A stretch of DNA of 64,000 bases from Hyphomicrobiales bacterium (GCA_900489925.1 UEHQ01000004.1:1-64000); one strand, 5' to 3'. Shown: positions 55,217-63,755, counted from the stretch's first letter. The notes: generated by a model not told the origin, from the letters alone. Made by a program: numbers and translations.

Positions 55217-56182
55217 ATGGAGTTCCTTTCACGCCATAGAATATTTGCGAGCGACGATTTGGATGAAGGCGCCCATTTTGCTGGCCAAGTCTGGGAGCGA
55301 AATCGAAGTGTCAAGACCGACAAGCTGCGCTACGGCATCCGTTGGAACCAGGTGGGCCTCGATAATATAGGCTTCTCGTATATTGAACATGACTGCGCGG
55401 TTGATCTTACAGCACAGGGACCGCTGTCGGACCATTTTCGGATTTTCCTAAATGCCGATGGCATTATAGACCACAGAGTAGACGGTCGCGAGTTCCGGTC
55501 TCACCCCACAAACACAATAGTGCATAGTCCAGGAGCGGATTTGCATTTAGATATTCGCCCCTTCAAACTGCTGCTCCTAACCGTCGACGGAGAGCTGATT
55601 AACAATGCAATGCGGGAGCGCTTTCGAAAGCTGCCCCCTTACTCAAACTGGCTCGGCGTGTTGCCGGAGAGCGCTTCGCTTCAAACAATGCGATCAATGG
55701 CCACATGGTTGGCGCATGAACTTGATCAACCGCTATCGCCACTTGGAACAAGCGGAAAACCGCGACAGCATGCAGAGAGGCTTCTTACAAGTCTCATAGT
55801 TGAGTGCATCACTGCGGCGTCGCCCGTGGAGGCAGAGCGAGTGCTTGCCATCAGCCATGAGCAAGTCCAGCGGGCCGCAGAATGGATCGACGCTCACTTA
55901 TCTGACGCTATAGGCGTCGAGGAAGTCGCGGCAGCAGTTGGCATTGGAGTTCGCTCGCTTCAAATGAGCTTCAAGCGCGTCTTCGGTTGCTCGCCGAGTG
56001 AGCACATCATGGCGCGGCGCCTTGATGAAGCGTATCGAAGACTATCCAACGCGACACAGGGTTCCACTGTCACTTCCGTTGCGACGGAACTTGGCTTCTT
56101 TGAACTGGGTCGCTTTGCAACGCGGTATCGCGAGCGATTTGCAGAACCGCCTTCTGCGACGCTTTCAAAGCATCTCTGTTGA
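55217..56182 (+). CDS. AraC-family transcriptional regulator
   Basis: About 321 residues from the ATG at 55217; a TTG at 55211 is the longer alternative. The C-terminal part has the two helix-turn-helix motifs of the AraC family (IGVEEVAAAVGIGVRSLQMSFKRVFG and TVTSVATELGFFELGRFATRYRERFAEPP). The N-terminal domain resembles the AraC-binding-like domain (FGYIEHDCAVDLTAQGP-type stretch). It may control the epoxide/aldehyde genes, but there is no direct evidence of its targets. Confidence 0.9.
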   Translation: MEFLSRHRIFASDDLDEGAHFAGQVWERNRSVKTDKLRYGIRWNQVGLDNIGFSYIEHDCAVDLTAQGPLSDHFRIFLNADGIIDHRVDGREFRSHPTNTIVHSPGADLHLDIRPFKLLLLTVDGELINNAMRERFRKLPPYSNWLGVLPESASLQTMRSMATWLAHELDQPLSPLGTSGKPRQHAERLLTSLIVECITAASPVEAERVLAISHEQVQRAAEWIDAHLSDAIGVEEVAAAVGIGVRSLQMSFKRVFGCSPSEHIMARRLDEAYRRLSNATQGSTVTSVATELGFFELGRFATRYRERFAEPPSATLSKHLC

Positions 56183-56472
56183 TCGCCACTGAGAACTGAC
56201 CCGGCGAGATCCCGGTCGAGATCATCACACGCGAAAATCCTCTTCATCCTTGGATCTTGAGCCACTTAGGCCGTAGATCGACGGTTTGTCAGCCAGCTAG
56301 TCAGGATACTGTTTGGATGAGAAGCGGCGGGAGGTGCGGTATTGCGCGCATGTCCCGCCGCTCGGGGCGCTTTCGCGGCCGTCCGACATAGTCGACCCGG
56401 TGATCACGATTTCATCCGTTAGATAACGCGTGCACGGACTAAGCGCAACAGGGCCGTACGGTGTCAATCTCC

Positions 56473-56766
56473 TCAGGGCGCCTCGCCGGCAACCAGCGCA
56501 ACAAGCTTTTTGCTGACGAGACATTTTTCCAGAAGACCGGAGGCCTCGTTGAGGATGGCAATCATGACAGGTGCGTCTGGAACTCGGAGAACAATCTCGT
56601 AAATCGCCAGAGCACCATTTCGACCGGGATAGTCTTTCAAAAGTTGCGCGTGGTGCTCCAACGCGTCAGCTTGACACTGATCGAAAGAATCGGTGAACCA
56701 CATGTCCTCGTCCGACCCGGACGAGATCTGATGACAATAAAGTGTGACTTCCACGGACGGCTCCAT
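56473..56766 (-). CDS. Small hypothetical protein
   Basis: 97 residues with protein-like composition (DMWFTDSFDQCQADALEHH, then ALAIYEIVLRVPDAPVMIA). It lies 148 bases downstream of the FtsH-like gene on the same strand and may belong to that operon. The ribosome-binding site is weak. Family not recognised. Confidence 0.5.
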   Translation of the reverse strand: MEPSVEVTLYCHQISSGSDEDMWFTDSFDQCQADALEHHAQLLKDYPGRNGALAIYEIVLRVPDAPVMIAILNEASGLLEKCLVSKKLVALVAGEAP

Positions 56767-56914
56767 CGGCCAAAAGCTGGCCGAGCACTATCCATATCCA
56801 AGAGCGGATAATGAATCCTTAGACGGACGCGAGGTGGACCAGCACTTTCTGACGCTCTCAAGGATTCAGATGGAGCTATTGTTTATAAGTCGGCGCTCGA
56901 AACATTCTTTGATC

Positions 56915-58780
56915 CTACGCAGCCTTCGCTCCTCCATTGCGCTCGATCTTCAAAGAGGGATGAACGACTACGTGGTTGGCAAGATCAAGCACTCGATCTT
57001 GTTGCTCCGTCAGCATGGCAAGCGCTCGGTTCCACTCCTCGTCGATGATCTGCGAAACCTCCGCCTCGAAAGGCTCCGGAAGTGGTTTGTCTTTGAGCTC
57101 GGAAACTGTGCCTATGAATACCGGCACCCGGCCAAGGCCATAGCTCCCGACCATCCTTCTGGCGACAGCTGTCGCCAATTCAACATCGGTGCCGCGTGCA
57201 CCCCCACCGCCAATGGATCGATCACCAAAAACAGCCTTCTCCGCCGCCAACCCCGCCAAACTCACTGCAATGCGGTTTCGCAAGCCCGTTTCAGTCGGAA
57301 AGAAGTCCTCTTCCAGATCGTAGGTCACCTTCCCACCGATGAAGCCTTCAGCCTTCGGATAGAAGCTCTTCTTGACCTCGATCGTCGCGCCAACCGCATG
57401 ACCGAGGGCGAGTGCTACCAGCGCATGGCCAGCTTCGTGAACAGCGATCCGTAGCAACTGCTCAGCCTTATAGAACTTTTTCTCAGGAAGCTGACCTTTG
57501 AGATCCTGCAAGCAGAGCTCTCGATCTTCATTCCTTGCGGCCCGGAGAGCATCGCGAACCATCAACTCTAGGTCTGCTCCCGACTTCTCTTCGAGTTCAT
57601 CGGCAAGCTCTCGCAAGGATTCAAATGGCAGAACGCCCCCGCAATGGTGAGCAAGGATCTCCGCGCGGGTGTTTGAATCCGGAAGTGGTAGATCGAAGTG
57701 CTTTTCCAGACGTCCGGCCCGGCGAAGCGCTGGATCGATCCACTCTGGGAAGTTAGTGGCTCCCACGACGATTACTCCATCTCCTAGCGTGGTGAGAAGA
57801 TAGAGGGCCTCGTTGACGACAGTCTGCCAATACTGGTCACCGTGATATCCCGTGGGCCGAGCATTCCTGGTGCCGATCGAGTCAACTTCGTCAATGAACA
57901 ATAGCGCACCTTTGCCGTCAGCCGCGTCGGCGAAAGTTGTCCGCATTGCCCTAAGCATGTCGTCCAGCGCACCTTGCGCTTGCCATGCCCCGACTGTTGC
58001 GGTGACCAACCTCAACCCCAAAGCATTGGCGAGTGCCGATGCGAAATGTGTCTTTCCGGTGCCCGGCACTCCGGAGACGATCGCTCCCTTACAGATCAAC
58101 CTCCAAGCCAATTTCCGTTGGCGCCAGCGTTCGACGTCCTTCGCGACATCCAACGCCCACGGCTTGATCTCATCATAGCCGGGGAGATCGAAGAGACTGG
58201 GCCCAGTCGCTCGGACACGATCGACGTCGTCCACATCAGCTAGTTCGTCTTCGTTCAGATTTGGTTTGAGGACGGCTGCCAATAGGAGGTTCTGGGGCAT
58301 CCTGGCGACGGCAGCGGCTGCCTCGAGAGACAGTGGTGGTCTTTTGCACAGCCGCCGAGCTGCAGCGATATGGGCCGGCGTCGGCGGCTCGACAAACAGA
58401 ATAGCTGTAGCGGCGTAGCGCACGTCCGCTGGCACTTCATCGACATTGCGCGCGATCAGGATGTCGAGACCCCCGACATCAAAGATCGATATAGGGATCT
58501 TGTCTCCGCCTTTCTTGTAAGGCGGTTTCGCAAGCCGCACTCTAATGTTCTGCTCGACGCGACCCCAACTTTCTTTCGTGCCATCCAACAGGGTGAAGGC
58601 AGCCTCCTCGAATTCTTCGGTGCGGAAACCGTCAGGAACAACGAAGATGATGAAGCCACCCGCGCCATACCGGAGCAGACCCGCAGCCCGCAGTGATCGA
58701 ACCATACCGAAACCCGCCAGCAGCTTGCCAGGGTCATTCGCGTGCTTGGTTAAGAATTTGGTTCGATTGGTGAACTCCAT
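56915..58780 (-). CDS. Soluble FtsH-like AAA ATPase with M41 peptidase domain
   Basis: 621 residues. An N-terminal region of about 220 residues has no membrane segment. The AAA domain has SGVPGTGKTHFASAL (Walker A), LLFIDEVDSIGTRN (Walker B) and GATNFPEWIDPALRRAGRLEK (sensor and arginine-finger region). The protease has HEAGHALVAL (two zinc His plus catalytic Glu) and GTDVELATA with the third-ligand Asp. Real FtsH is anchored by two N-terminal spans; this one is not, so it should act in the cytosol. It overlaps no gene and is preceded two bases away by the DUF6634-like gene. Confidence 0.88.
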   Translation of the reverse strand: MEFTNRTKFLTKHANDPGKLLAGFGMVRSLRAAGLLRYGAGGFIIFVVPDGFRTEEFEEAAFTLLDGTKESWGRVEQNIRVRLAKPPYKKGGDKIPISIFDVGGLDILIARNVDEVPADVRYAATAILFVEPPTPAHIAAARRLCKRPPLSLEAAAAVARMPQNLLLAAVLKPNLNEDELADVDDVDRVRATGPSLFDLPGYDEIKPWALDVAKDVERWRQRKLAWRLICKGAIVSGVPGTGKTHFASALANALGLRLVTATVGAWQAQGALDDMLRAMRTTFADAADGKGALLFIDEVDSIGTRNARPTGYHGDQYWQTVVNEALYLLTTLGDGVIVVGATNFPEWIDPALRRAGRLEKHFDLPLPDSNTRAEILAHHCGGVLPFESLRELADELEEKSGADLELMVRDALRAARNEDRELCLQDLKGQLPEKKFYKAEQLLRIAVHEAGHALVALALGHAVGATIEVKKSFYPKAEGFIGGKVTYDLEEDFFPTETGLRNRIAVSLAGLAAEKAVFGDRSIGGGGARGTDVELATAVARRMVGSYGLGRVPVFIGTVSELKDKPLPEPFEAEVSQIIDEEWNRALAMLTEQQDRVLDLANHVVVHPSLKIERNGGAKAA

Positions 58781-58782
58781 GT

Positions 58783-59130
58783 TCAGTGTCCTATCCTGCT
58801 GACACCAGTCGCAAGCCGATACCAGCGGTTCATGGTCCGGGCCACTCCGACTTCAGGATTGAAATAGAAGAGTTGGCTGGTCACGATTTCCTTCCCGTCC
58901 CGTAGGCGGGGATGACCGGTGACAGTCCCGCTCAACGCGAACACGTTTCCGAGAACTGGTTTGTAGTTCGCGAGCACCGGAGCGTCGGCGATTGGTAAGT
59001 TTTCAAAATCTCCAGCTTCCGCTCGTTGGAGATCTTCTAGCAAGCGTCGAACTGTCGCGTCGTCCAGCCATTCGTAGGTCAAGCGTACCTCATTGATTCG
59101 AGTTCCAAGCAAGAAAGCGAAACTCACCAT
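58783..59130 (-). CDS. DUF6634-like protein
   Basis: 115 residues from the ATG at 59130 (AAAGGA site); a GTG at 59148 is the longer alternative. RLTYEWLDDATVRRLLEDLQRAEAGDFENLP and SQLFYFNPEVGVARTMNRWYRL are the recognisable stretches, seen in rhizobial DUF6634 proteins. Function unknown. It ends two bases before the FtsH-like gene, so the two are co-transcribed from the promoter that holds the two palindromic operators. Confidence 0.6.
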   Translation of the reverse strand: MVSFAFLLGTRINEVRLTYEWLDDATVRRLLEDLQRAEAGDFENLPIADAPVLANYKPVLGNVFALSGTVTGHPRLRDGKEIVTSQLFYFNPEVGVARTMNRWYRLATGVSRIGH

Positions 59131-59143
59131 GCATCCTTTTTTA

Positions 59144-59175
59144 CTCACAGTGACTCCTTATTTGCTCACAGTGAG
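59144..59175. promoter_or_regulatory. Tandem palindromic operators between the XRE and DUF6634 genes
   Basis: CTCACAGTGA occurs at 59144-59153 and again at 59165-59174, 21 bases apart (two helical turns). The second copy is a full 11-base palindrome, CTCACAGTGAG. They overlap the minus-strand leader and precede the XRE gene, as expected for an autoregulated helix-turn-helix repressor controlling both directions. Confidence 0.72.
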
Positions 59176-59227
59176 TAATTGTCAACTATTATTTGCGTGA
59201 CAAGGAATTTGATGACACTCAATCCTT

Positions 59228-59497
59228 ATGAGACCGCCGCCTCGAATCCTCGCCGCCGCAAGGCTGCTCCTTGGTCAATCACAGACCGAGGTGTCGAAGG
59301 CTTCCGGAATAAGCCGGAAAACCATACATATGGCGGAAACCAATGGGGCGGCGGGCATAGCGAGCGTCGAGAAATTGATCCGCTACTATACGGCAAAGGG
59401 CGTCACCTTCATCGGTCGCGACGCTGATGCAGGCTGGGGCGTCCGCGCTGCATTCCTGGACTTTGACTATGGCGACAAAAACTCCCCAACAGAATAG
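59228..59497 (+). CDS. XRE-family helix-turn-helix regulator
   Basis: 89 residues with one HTH_3-type domain: RILAAARLLLGQSQTEVSKASGISRKTIHMAE, then a short C-terminal tail with SVEKLIRYYTAKGVTFIG. It is divergent from the DUF6634-FtsH-like pair and probably represses it through the two palindromes 50-80 bases upstream. The start ATG has a weak site. Confidence 0.85.
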   Translation: MRPPPRILAAARLLLGQSQTEVSKASGISRKTIHMAETNGAAGIASVEKLIRYYTAKGVTFIGRDADAGWGVRAAFLDFDYGDKNSPTE

Positions 59498-59613
59498 TCG
59501 CCGGGTATCCTGTGGTCGGCCGTCCGCGGCCCGGCCTCTCGCCGGAATGACCAAGCTAAAGCCGAATGCCCACTTTGTGGGCAAAAATTGTCGGGCTGCG
59601 CCCGGAGTCTTTT

Positions 59614-59685
59614 GTTCATTCGAATGAAAGCAAGCCGGGCTCGCTTGCGTGTTGAGGCGCTGCTTGCCCCGGCTTGCATTCGAAT
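59614..59685. repeat. Inverted repeat near the right end of the island
   Basis: TTCATTCGAATGAA (59614-59627) is a palindrome. GCAAGCCGGG (59630-59639) is matched by CCCGGCTTGC (59668-59677), and ATTCGAAT (59617-59624) recurs at 59678-59685. The region 59498-59751 holds no gene. The repeats may be recombinase arm sites or a strong hairpin terminating transcription toward the end of the island. Confidence 0.55.
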
Positions 59686-59751
59686 ATCACCGAAGCGGAA
59701 TCCGCCTAGTCGGCGGATACTTCGATACCTTACGTTTTCGCGGAATCGTGC

Positions 59752-59765
59752 CTATCCGTGAAAAC
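59752..59765 (-). repeat. Right terminal inverted repeat of the island
   Basis: CTATCCGTGAAAAC, the exact reverse complement of 8133-8146. Host recQ resumes right after it at 59766. GGATAC (59715-59720) and GATACC (59724-59729) lie inside, matching words near the left end. Confidence 0.9.
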
Positions 59766-60240
59766 AATGGGCCTCGTCTATGGCAAACAGCGCGATCTTC
59801 GAATTGCCGATCGTATCGCGAAAGCCATCCATCAGAATGCGTTCGGGCGTTACATAGAGAAGATCGAGCGCACCGGCGGAAAGCGCCCGGCGAATCTCGA
59901 TAAACTCTTCGCGCGACAGGGAGGAGTTCAACGCCGCCGCCCGAATGCCGAGTTGCTTCATCGCCTCCACCTGATCGCGCATCAGCGCGATCAAAGGCGA
60001 GACGACGATACCGACGCCATCCCGGCAAAGGGCTGGAATTTGAAAGCAAAGCGACTTGCCGGCGCCTGTCGGAAAAAGCACGACCGCGTCACCGCCGGCA
60101 ACGACGTGTTCCACGACCTGTTGCTGCTTGCCGCGAAAGGCCGGATAGCCGTAGACACGGTTGAGAATTCCAAGAGGAGAACGCTCGGCACCGAAAAGCG
60201 CAGCTCCCGCGGAAAATGCGGCCTCTCTCCCGTCCATCAA
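59752..60240 (-). pseudogene. recQ: Host recQ, N-terminal fragment (interrupted by the island)
   Basis: The first 159 residues of RecQ up to DEAHC, then three residues (FHG) encoded by the island end and a stop. Seen: YGYPAFRGKQQQVVEHV, FPTGAGKSLCFQ (Walker A), VVSPLIALMRDQ, LLYVTPER and AIDEAHC (motif II). The ATG at 60240 overlaps the dnaG stop (ATGA), so recQ was translationally coupled behind dnaG. The rest of the gene is at 6744-8129. The truncated product keeps the first half of one RecA domain only and would be inactive. Confidence 0.95.
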
Positions 60241-62219
60241 TGGCTCGCCGCCGCTTTCTTGACCCGACCCGACAGCACGCCGAAGCCGTCGACGATCGCC
60301 TCCTGGTTTTCAAGGCGAAGCCCTTCGAAGTGAACCTCCTGCAGCGCACGCATCAGCTGGTCGATGATCTCGCCGTTGCCGGTCTCCGTCGCCTCGGCGA
60401 TCTCGCGCTCAAGCTCGATCTTCTGCCAGCGGAGCGCCTTCGCGCGCTTGTGGAAGGCGAGCGCCTGGCGATATCCCTCGCGCGCATCCTCCATTGCCGC
60501 TTCTTCGGTGGCGATCCAGAGGCGCGCATTGCGGATCTGCTGCTCCAGCCCCTGCATCAGGGATGCGAAGCCCTGCTCCTCAAGCCGCTCGACCAGATAC
60601 TCCCGGGTCAGATGCGGACCGGCGACCGCCGCAGCAGCGCCCAGCATACCGGACCACAGCCGCTGGAGGTCCCGGCTGTCGTAGTCGATCGATGCAATCT
60701 CATCATATTCATCCTGCATCAGGGCCGGATGGTTGATGACCGTCAGCGCCAGCACGCTTTCGCGCAACGCCGGCACCTCCTGATGCCCGCGCACAAGCCC
60801 GGAGCGCGCCAGGCGCTCGGAAATGCCGCCTGACACGCGAGCACCGCGCGGGCCTTCGTTGCCGCGGCCCTTGGACTGACCGCCGCGCTCGAAGCTGCGC
60901 CGTTCATTGCCGCGGTTCTGGTACTGCGGTTGGAAGAAGCTGTTCAGCCTGTCACGAATGTCCTGCTGGTAATGACGGCGCACGTTCTCATCGGCAATCA
61001 CCGCCACCAGCTGCTTCAGCCGCGCCTCGAGCTCCGCCTTGGCTTCCGGCGTATCGAAATTTCCGGTGCTGATCTCCCTGCCCCAGATCATTTCGGCCAA
61101 AGGCTTGGCTTGGCTCATCACCTTGTCAAAGGGAGCCCGTCCCTCGTTGCGCACGAGATCGTCGGGATCCTTGCCGTCGGGCAGCAAGGCGAAGCGCACG
61201 GTTCTACCGGGCTTGATCTGTGGCAGCGCCAGATCCGCGGCGCGGTTGGCCGCGCGGATACCGGCACCGTCACCGTCAAAGCAGAGCACCGGCTGCGGCG
61301 TCATTTTCCAAAGTAGTTCCAGCTGATTTTCGGTCAGTGCCGTGCCAAGCGGCGCAACCGCGTTCTCGACGCCCGCCTGGTAGAGCGCGATGACATCCAT
61401 ATAGCCTTCGACCGCAATGATCGTGCCCTCGCCGTTCGCTCCCTGCGTCGCGCGCCGGGCGCGGGCGAAATTGTAGAGCACGTTGCCCTTGTGGAAGAGT
61501 TCGGTCTCGTTCGAGTTCAGATATTTGGCCGGAGCATCGGGCGACATCGCGCGACCGCCGAAGGCGATGACCTTCTCGCGTGAGGACAGGATCGGGAACA
61601 TGATGCGATCGCGGAACCGGTCATAGGATACCGGTATCTCTGGACCGTGGACGACCAGCCCACAGGCCTCGATCTGCTCCTTCGGCACGCCCTTGCCCGC
61701 CAGGAATTCTTTCAGTGCGTTCCGGCTGTCCGGCGCAAAACCGAGCCGGAAGGTCTCGATCGTCCGCCCCGTCAGCCCGCGATCGCGCAGATAGGCGCGC
61801 GCCCTCGCGCCATTGGCGGTCTGCAGCTGATCCTGGAAGAACTGTGTCGCAAGCTCCATGACGTCGAGAAGGGAGGTTCTCTCCTTCTCGCGCTTTTCCA
61901 TCATCGGATCGGCAATCGGCATGGCGACCCCGGCCATGTCAGCAATCTGCTGCACGGCCTCGGGGAAGCTCAGGCCCTCGAGTTCCGAGAGAAACCGGAA
62001 ATGGTCGCCCGTCACCCCGCAACCGAAGCAGTGATATCGGCCCTTGCGATCCTCGCAATGGAAGCTCGGTGACTTCTCGCCGTGGAACGGGCAGCATGCC
62101 CAATAGTCGCCACGTGGCACATTGGTCTTGCGCTTGTCCCAGCTCACACGTCGACCGATCACGTCCGAAATCGGCACGCGGTCGCGTATCTCGTCGAGAA
62201 AGGAATTTGAAAAGCGCAT
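60237..62219 (-). CDS. dnaG: DNA primase
   Basis: 660 residues. N-terminal zinc-binding domain CCPFHGEKSPSFHCEDRKGRYHCFGCG, then the catalytic Toprim core: RFRDRIMFPILSSREKVIAFGGRAM, IAVEGYMDVIALYQAGVENAVAPLGTALT (Glu) and LCFDGDGAGIRAA (DxD). The C-terminal helicase-binding region is helical and Arg/Gly-rich in its linker (residues about 415-470). It synthesises RNA primers at the replication fork. Length fits rhizobial DnaG. Confidence 0.98.
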   Translation of the reverse strand: MRFSNSFLDEIRDRVPISDVIGRRVSWDKRKTNVPRGDYWACCPFHGEKSPSFHCEDRKGRYHCFGCGVTGDHFRFLSELEGLSFPEAVQQIADMAGVAMPIADPMMEKREKERTSLLDVMELATQFFQDQLQTANGARARAYLRDRGLTGRTIETFRLGFAPDSRNALKEFLAGKGVPKEQIEACGLVVHGPEIPVSYDRFRDRIMFPILSSREKVIAFGGRAMSPDAPAKYLNSNETELFHKGNVLYNFARARRATQGANGEGTIIAVEGYMDVIALYQAGVENAVAPLGTALTENQLELLWKMTPQPVLCFDGDGAGIRAANRAADLALPQIKPGRTVRFALLPDGKDPDDLVRNEGRAPFDKVMSQAKPLAEMIWGREISTGNFDTPEAKAELEARLKQLVAVIADENVRRHYQQDIRDRLNSFFQPQYQNRGNERRSFERGGQSKGRGNEGPRGARVSGGISERLARSGLVRGHQEVPALRESVLALTVINHPALMQDEYDEIASIDYDSRDLQRLWSGMLGAAAAVAGPHLTREYLVERLEEQGFASLMQGLEQQIRNARLWIATEEAAMEDAREGYRQALAFHKRAKALRWQKIELEREIAEATETGNGEIIDQLMRALQEVHFEGLRLENQEAIVDGFGVLSGRVKKAAASH

Positions 62220-62589
62220 CTAAACCTCTTGGCTACCCTCCATATAAGCAAGTTCACCCCCGCATGCCACGAACTTTGCCGCCAGAAAGGCGCGCTATTC
62301 ACAGGCTGGGCGCCTCATCACTCTTCAGGGCCGATTTTTGTCCCATCAACAATGCGTTACCGGCCCCTGCGACAGGGGGTGCGACATCGTCTTCGGTGGC
62401 ACCGGCTCACCATCCTAACCGCCTTGTCACCGCCCGACAAAGGAACTTAGGAATCAATCATAAATCTTTCTAGAACAATGACTTAAAGACGAAACGTAGA
62501 ATGCCGCCGCCGCCGGAAGGGAGAGCCCTGCCACACTTAAGGCAGCCATTTGGGCCAATTATTATTTTTTTGTAATTTGAAACACTTTC

Positions 62590-62771
62590 CGCACCGCAAT
62601 AACTTCCAACTCAACAACGCGATCCCCGAGCGAGGCACCATCCCTACCCCCGGCGCCGCCTCGCAAGGGTGCCTTTGCAACTATCCCGCTGGTGAGGGCT
62701 TCGCCCTGAGTCGCTGGCCGGAAGCAAAGAGCAAGAAGGCAGGAGCTCCCCCAGCTCCTGCCTTCTTTAAT
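62590..62771 (+). ncRNA. Candidate small RNA upstream of the 62.8-kb gene
   Basis: The 600 bases between dnaG and the next gene contain no coding region, but about 62590-62771 folds well: GCGAGGC/GCCTCGC (62630-62664), AGGGC/GCCCT with a TTC loop (62695-62707), then a 15-base perfect hairpin with a T-rich tail. No known RNA family was recognised, and the 5' end is a guess. Confidence 0.35.
62733..62767 (+). terminator. Strong Rho-independent terminator
   Basis: AAGAAGGCAGGAGCT, a CCCCC loop, AGCTCCTGCCTTCTT, followed by TAATTTT. No plus-strand gene ends upstream of it, which is why a small RNA is proposed. Confidence 0.78.
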
Positions 62772-62816
62772 TTTCAGCAAGTCGCAGATTCCCGACGTTT
62801 TTGACCTTAGGAAATA

Positions 62817-63755
62817 TTGACAGCTACCTTTGGCCTGTCCAATGAGGATGGACCACTGGAATACCACATGGCCCACATAGTTGACGAATTTTTAGCGAGC
62901 GACTCCTTCTTCTCGGCAGTCTTGCGCTGCGCGCATGAAATGCTGACGATTTACAGGGAAAGCCCTCGGATCGCCTCGATATTTGCTTCGCAACAGCGTT
63001 GGTTGCTTGCGCATGCCGGCTTTGCACTTCACTACGGCTATCCGGACGAGCCAAGCAGCGCGCTTTATTCCGGCCGCTTCATTACATTTGCCGTCAAGCA
63101 TGACATTGCAAGCCGCAACACCGCGGCCGCGTTCATCCAGGAGATGCTCGCCTATCGCTTTCTGCGCCCGATAGAAGGCGCGACCGACAAGCGCACGCGG
63201 CTGCTGGAACCGACGGAGACGGCGTCGGAACACTTTTTCAAGTGGATCGCCACGCATCTTTATATTCTCGACAATCTGGACGGTGGCGACCGGCTCGGCC
63301 AAGTGACCGCCAATCCCGCGACTGTCGCCCGCATCCAGCCGCTCATTGCCAAGGCCATCATCGAGACCGAGGCCGTGCGCGATCCCGGACCGACCTACAA
63401 CCTGTTCAACTGGGCCACGTCAGGCGGGCTGGTCATGGACTACCTGATGAGCCTCGTGCCGTCCTTTGATCGCTCACAGAAGAGGATCGAGATCGGGCCG
63501 GTTTCGCTCAAGCTGATCCGCGACGAATTCAGGATATCGAACACGCACCTGAAGCGGCTGCTAGCGCAGGCCGCTGAAATGGGAAGCATGGGCTGGAGCG
63601 GACCGTCATACAAGGGAGATGTCTGGCTCTCCGGCGGCTTCGTCCTGGAGTACTGGCGCTACCAGGCGGCAAAATTCACCGTGATCGATGCTGCAGCCGA
63701 GGCCGTGCTGGGGCCCGCCGTCGCATCGACGACGGGCGCAAGACGCATCAGTTAA
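62817..63755 (+). CDS. Hypothetical protein with C-terminal winged-helix-like region
   Basis: 312 residues if the TTG at 62817 is used (AGGA four bases upstream); the first ATG is at 62868 and would give 295 residues. The N-terminal two thirds is helical and unrecognised. Residues about 225-270 (PVSLKLIRDEFRISNTHLKRLLAQAAEMGSMGW) look like a winged helix and suggest a DNA-binding regulator. It ends eight bases inside the convergent GatB/YqeY gene. Confidence 0.65.
   Translation: MTATFGLSNEDGPLEYHMAHIVDEFLASDSFFSAVLRCAHEMLTIYRESPRIASIFASQQRWLLAHAGFALHYGYPDEPSSALYSGRFITFAVKHDIASRNTAAAFIQEMLAYRFLRPIEGATDKRTRLLEPTETASEHFFKWIATHLYILDNLDGGDRLGQVTANPATVARIQPLIAKAIIETEAVRDPGPTYNLFNWATSGGLVMDYLMSLVPSFDRSQKRIEIGPVSLKLIRDEFRISNTHLKRLLAQAAEMGSMGWSGPSYKGDVWLSGGFVLEYWRYQAAKFTVIDAAAEAVLGPAVASTTGARRIS

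Larger units (their letters stand above)
8130..59765. mobile_element. About 51.6-kb integrative element inserted in recQ
   Basis: The left junction reads GGGAAACGCA (host recQ) followed by TCC and GTTTTCACGGATAG; the right junction reads CTATCCGTGAAAAC followed by AATGGGCCTCG (host recQ). Removing the interval rebuilds an intact recQ frame through DEAHC-VSQWG. The 14-bp ends are perfect inverted repeats. There is no obvious target duplication beyond one or two ambiguous bases at the crossover. Inside the left end lie three tyrosine recombinases; the cargo is a replacement recQ, defence systems, a regulated enzyme cluster and an FtsH-like module. No conjugation or phage genes are visible, so movement between cells would need another vehicle. 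Confidence 0.9.

Noticed and set aside
8130..59765. Interpretation of the island as a conjugative element or prophage
   Set aside because: No relaxase, coupling protein, type IV secretion, capsid, terminase or tail gene was found in any frame.
62562..62876. 104-residue minus-strand frame spanning the terminator hairpin
   Set aside because: It reads through a 15-base perfect terminator stem and has no protein features.
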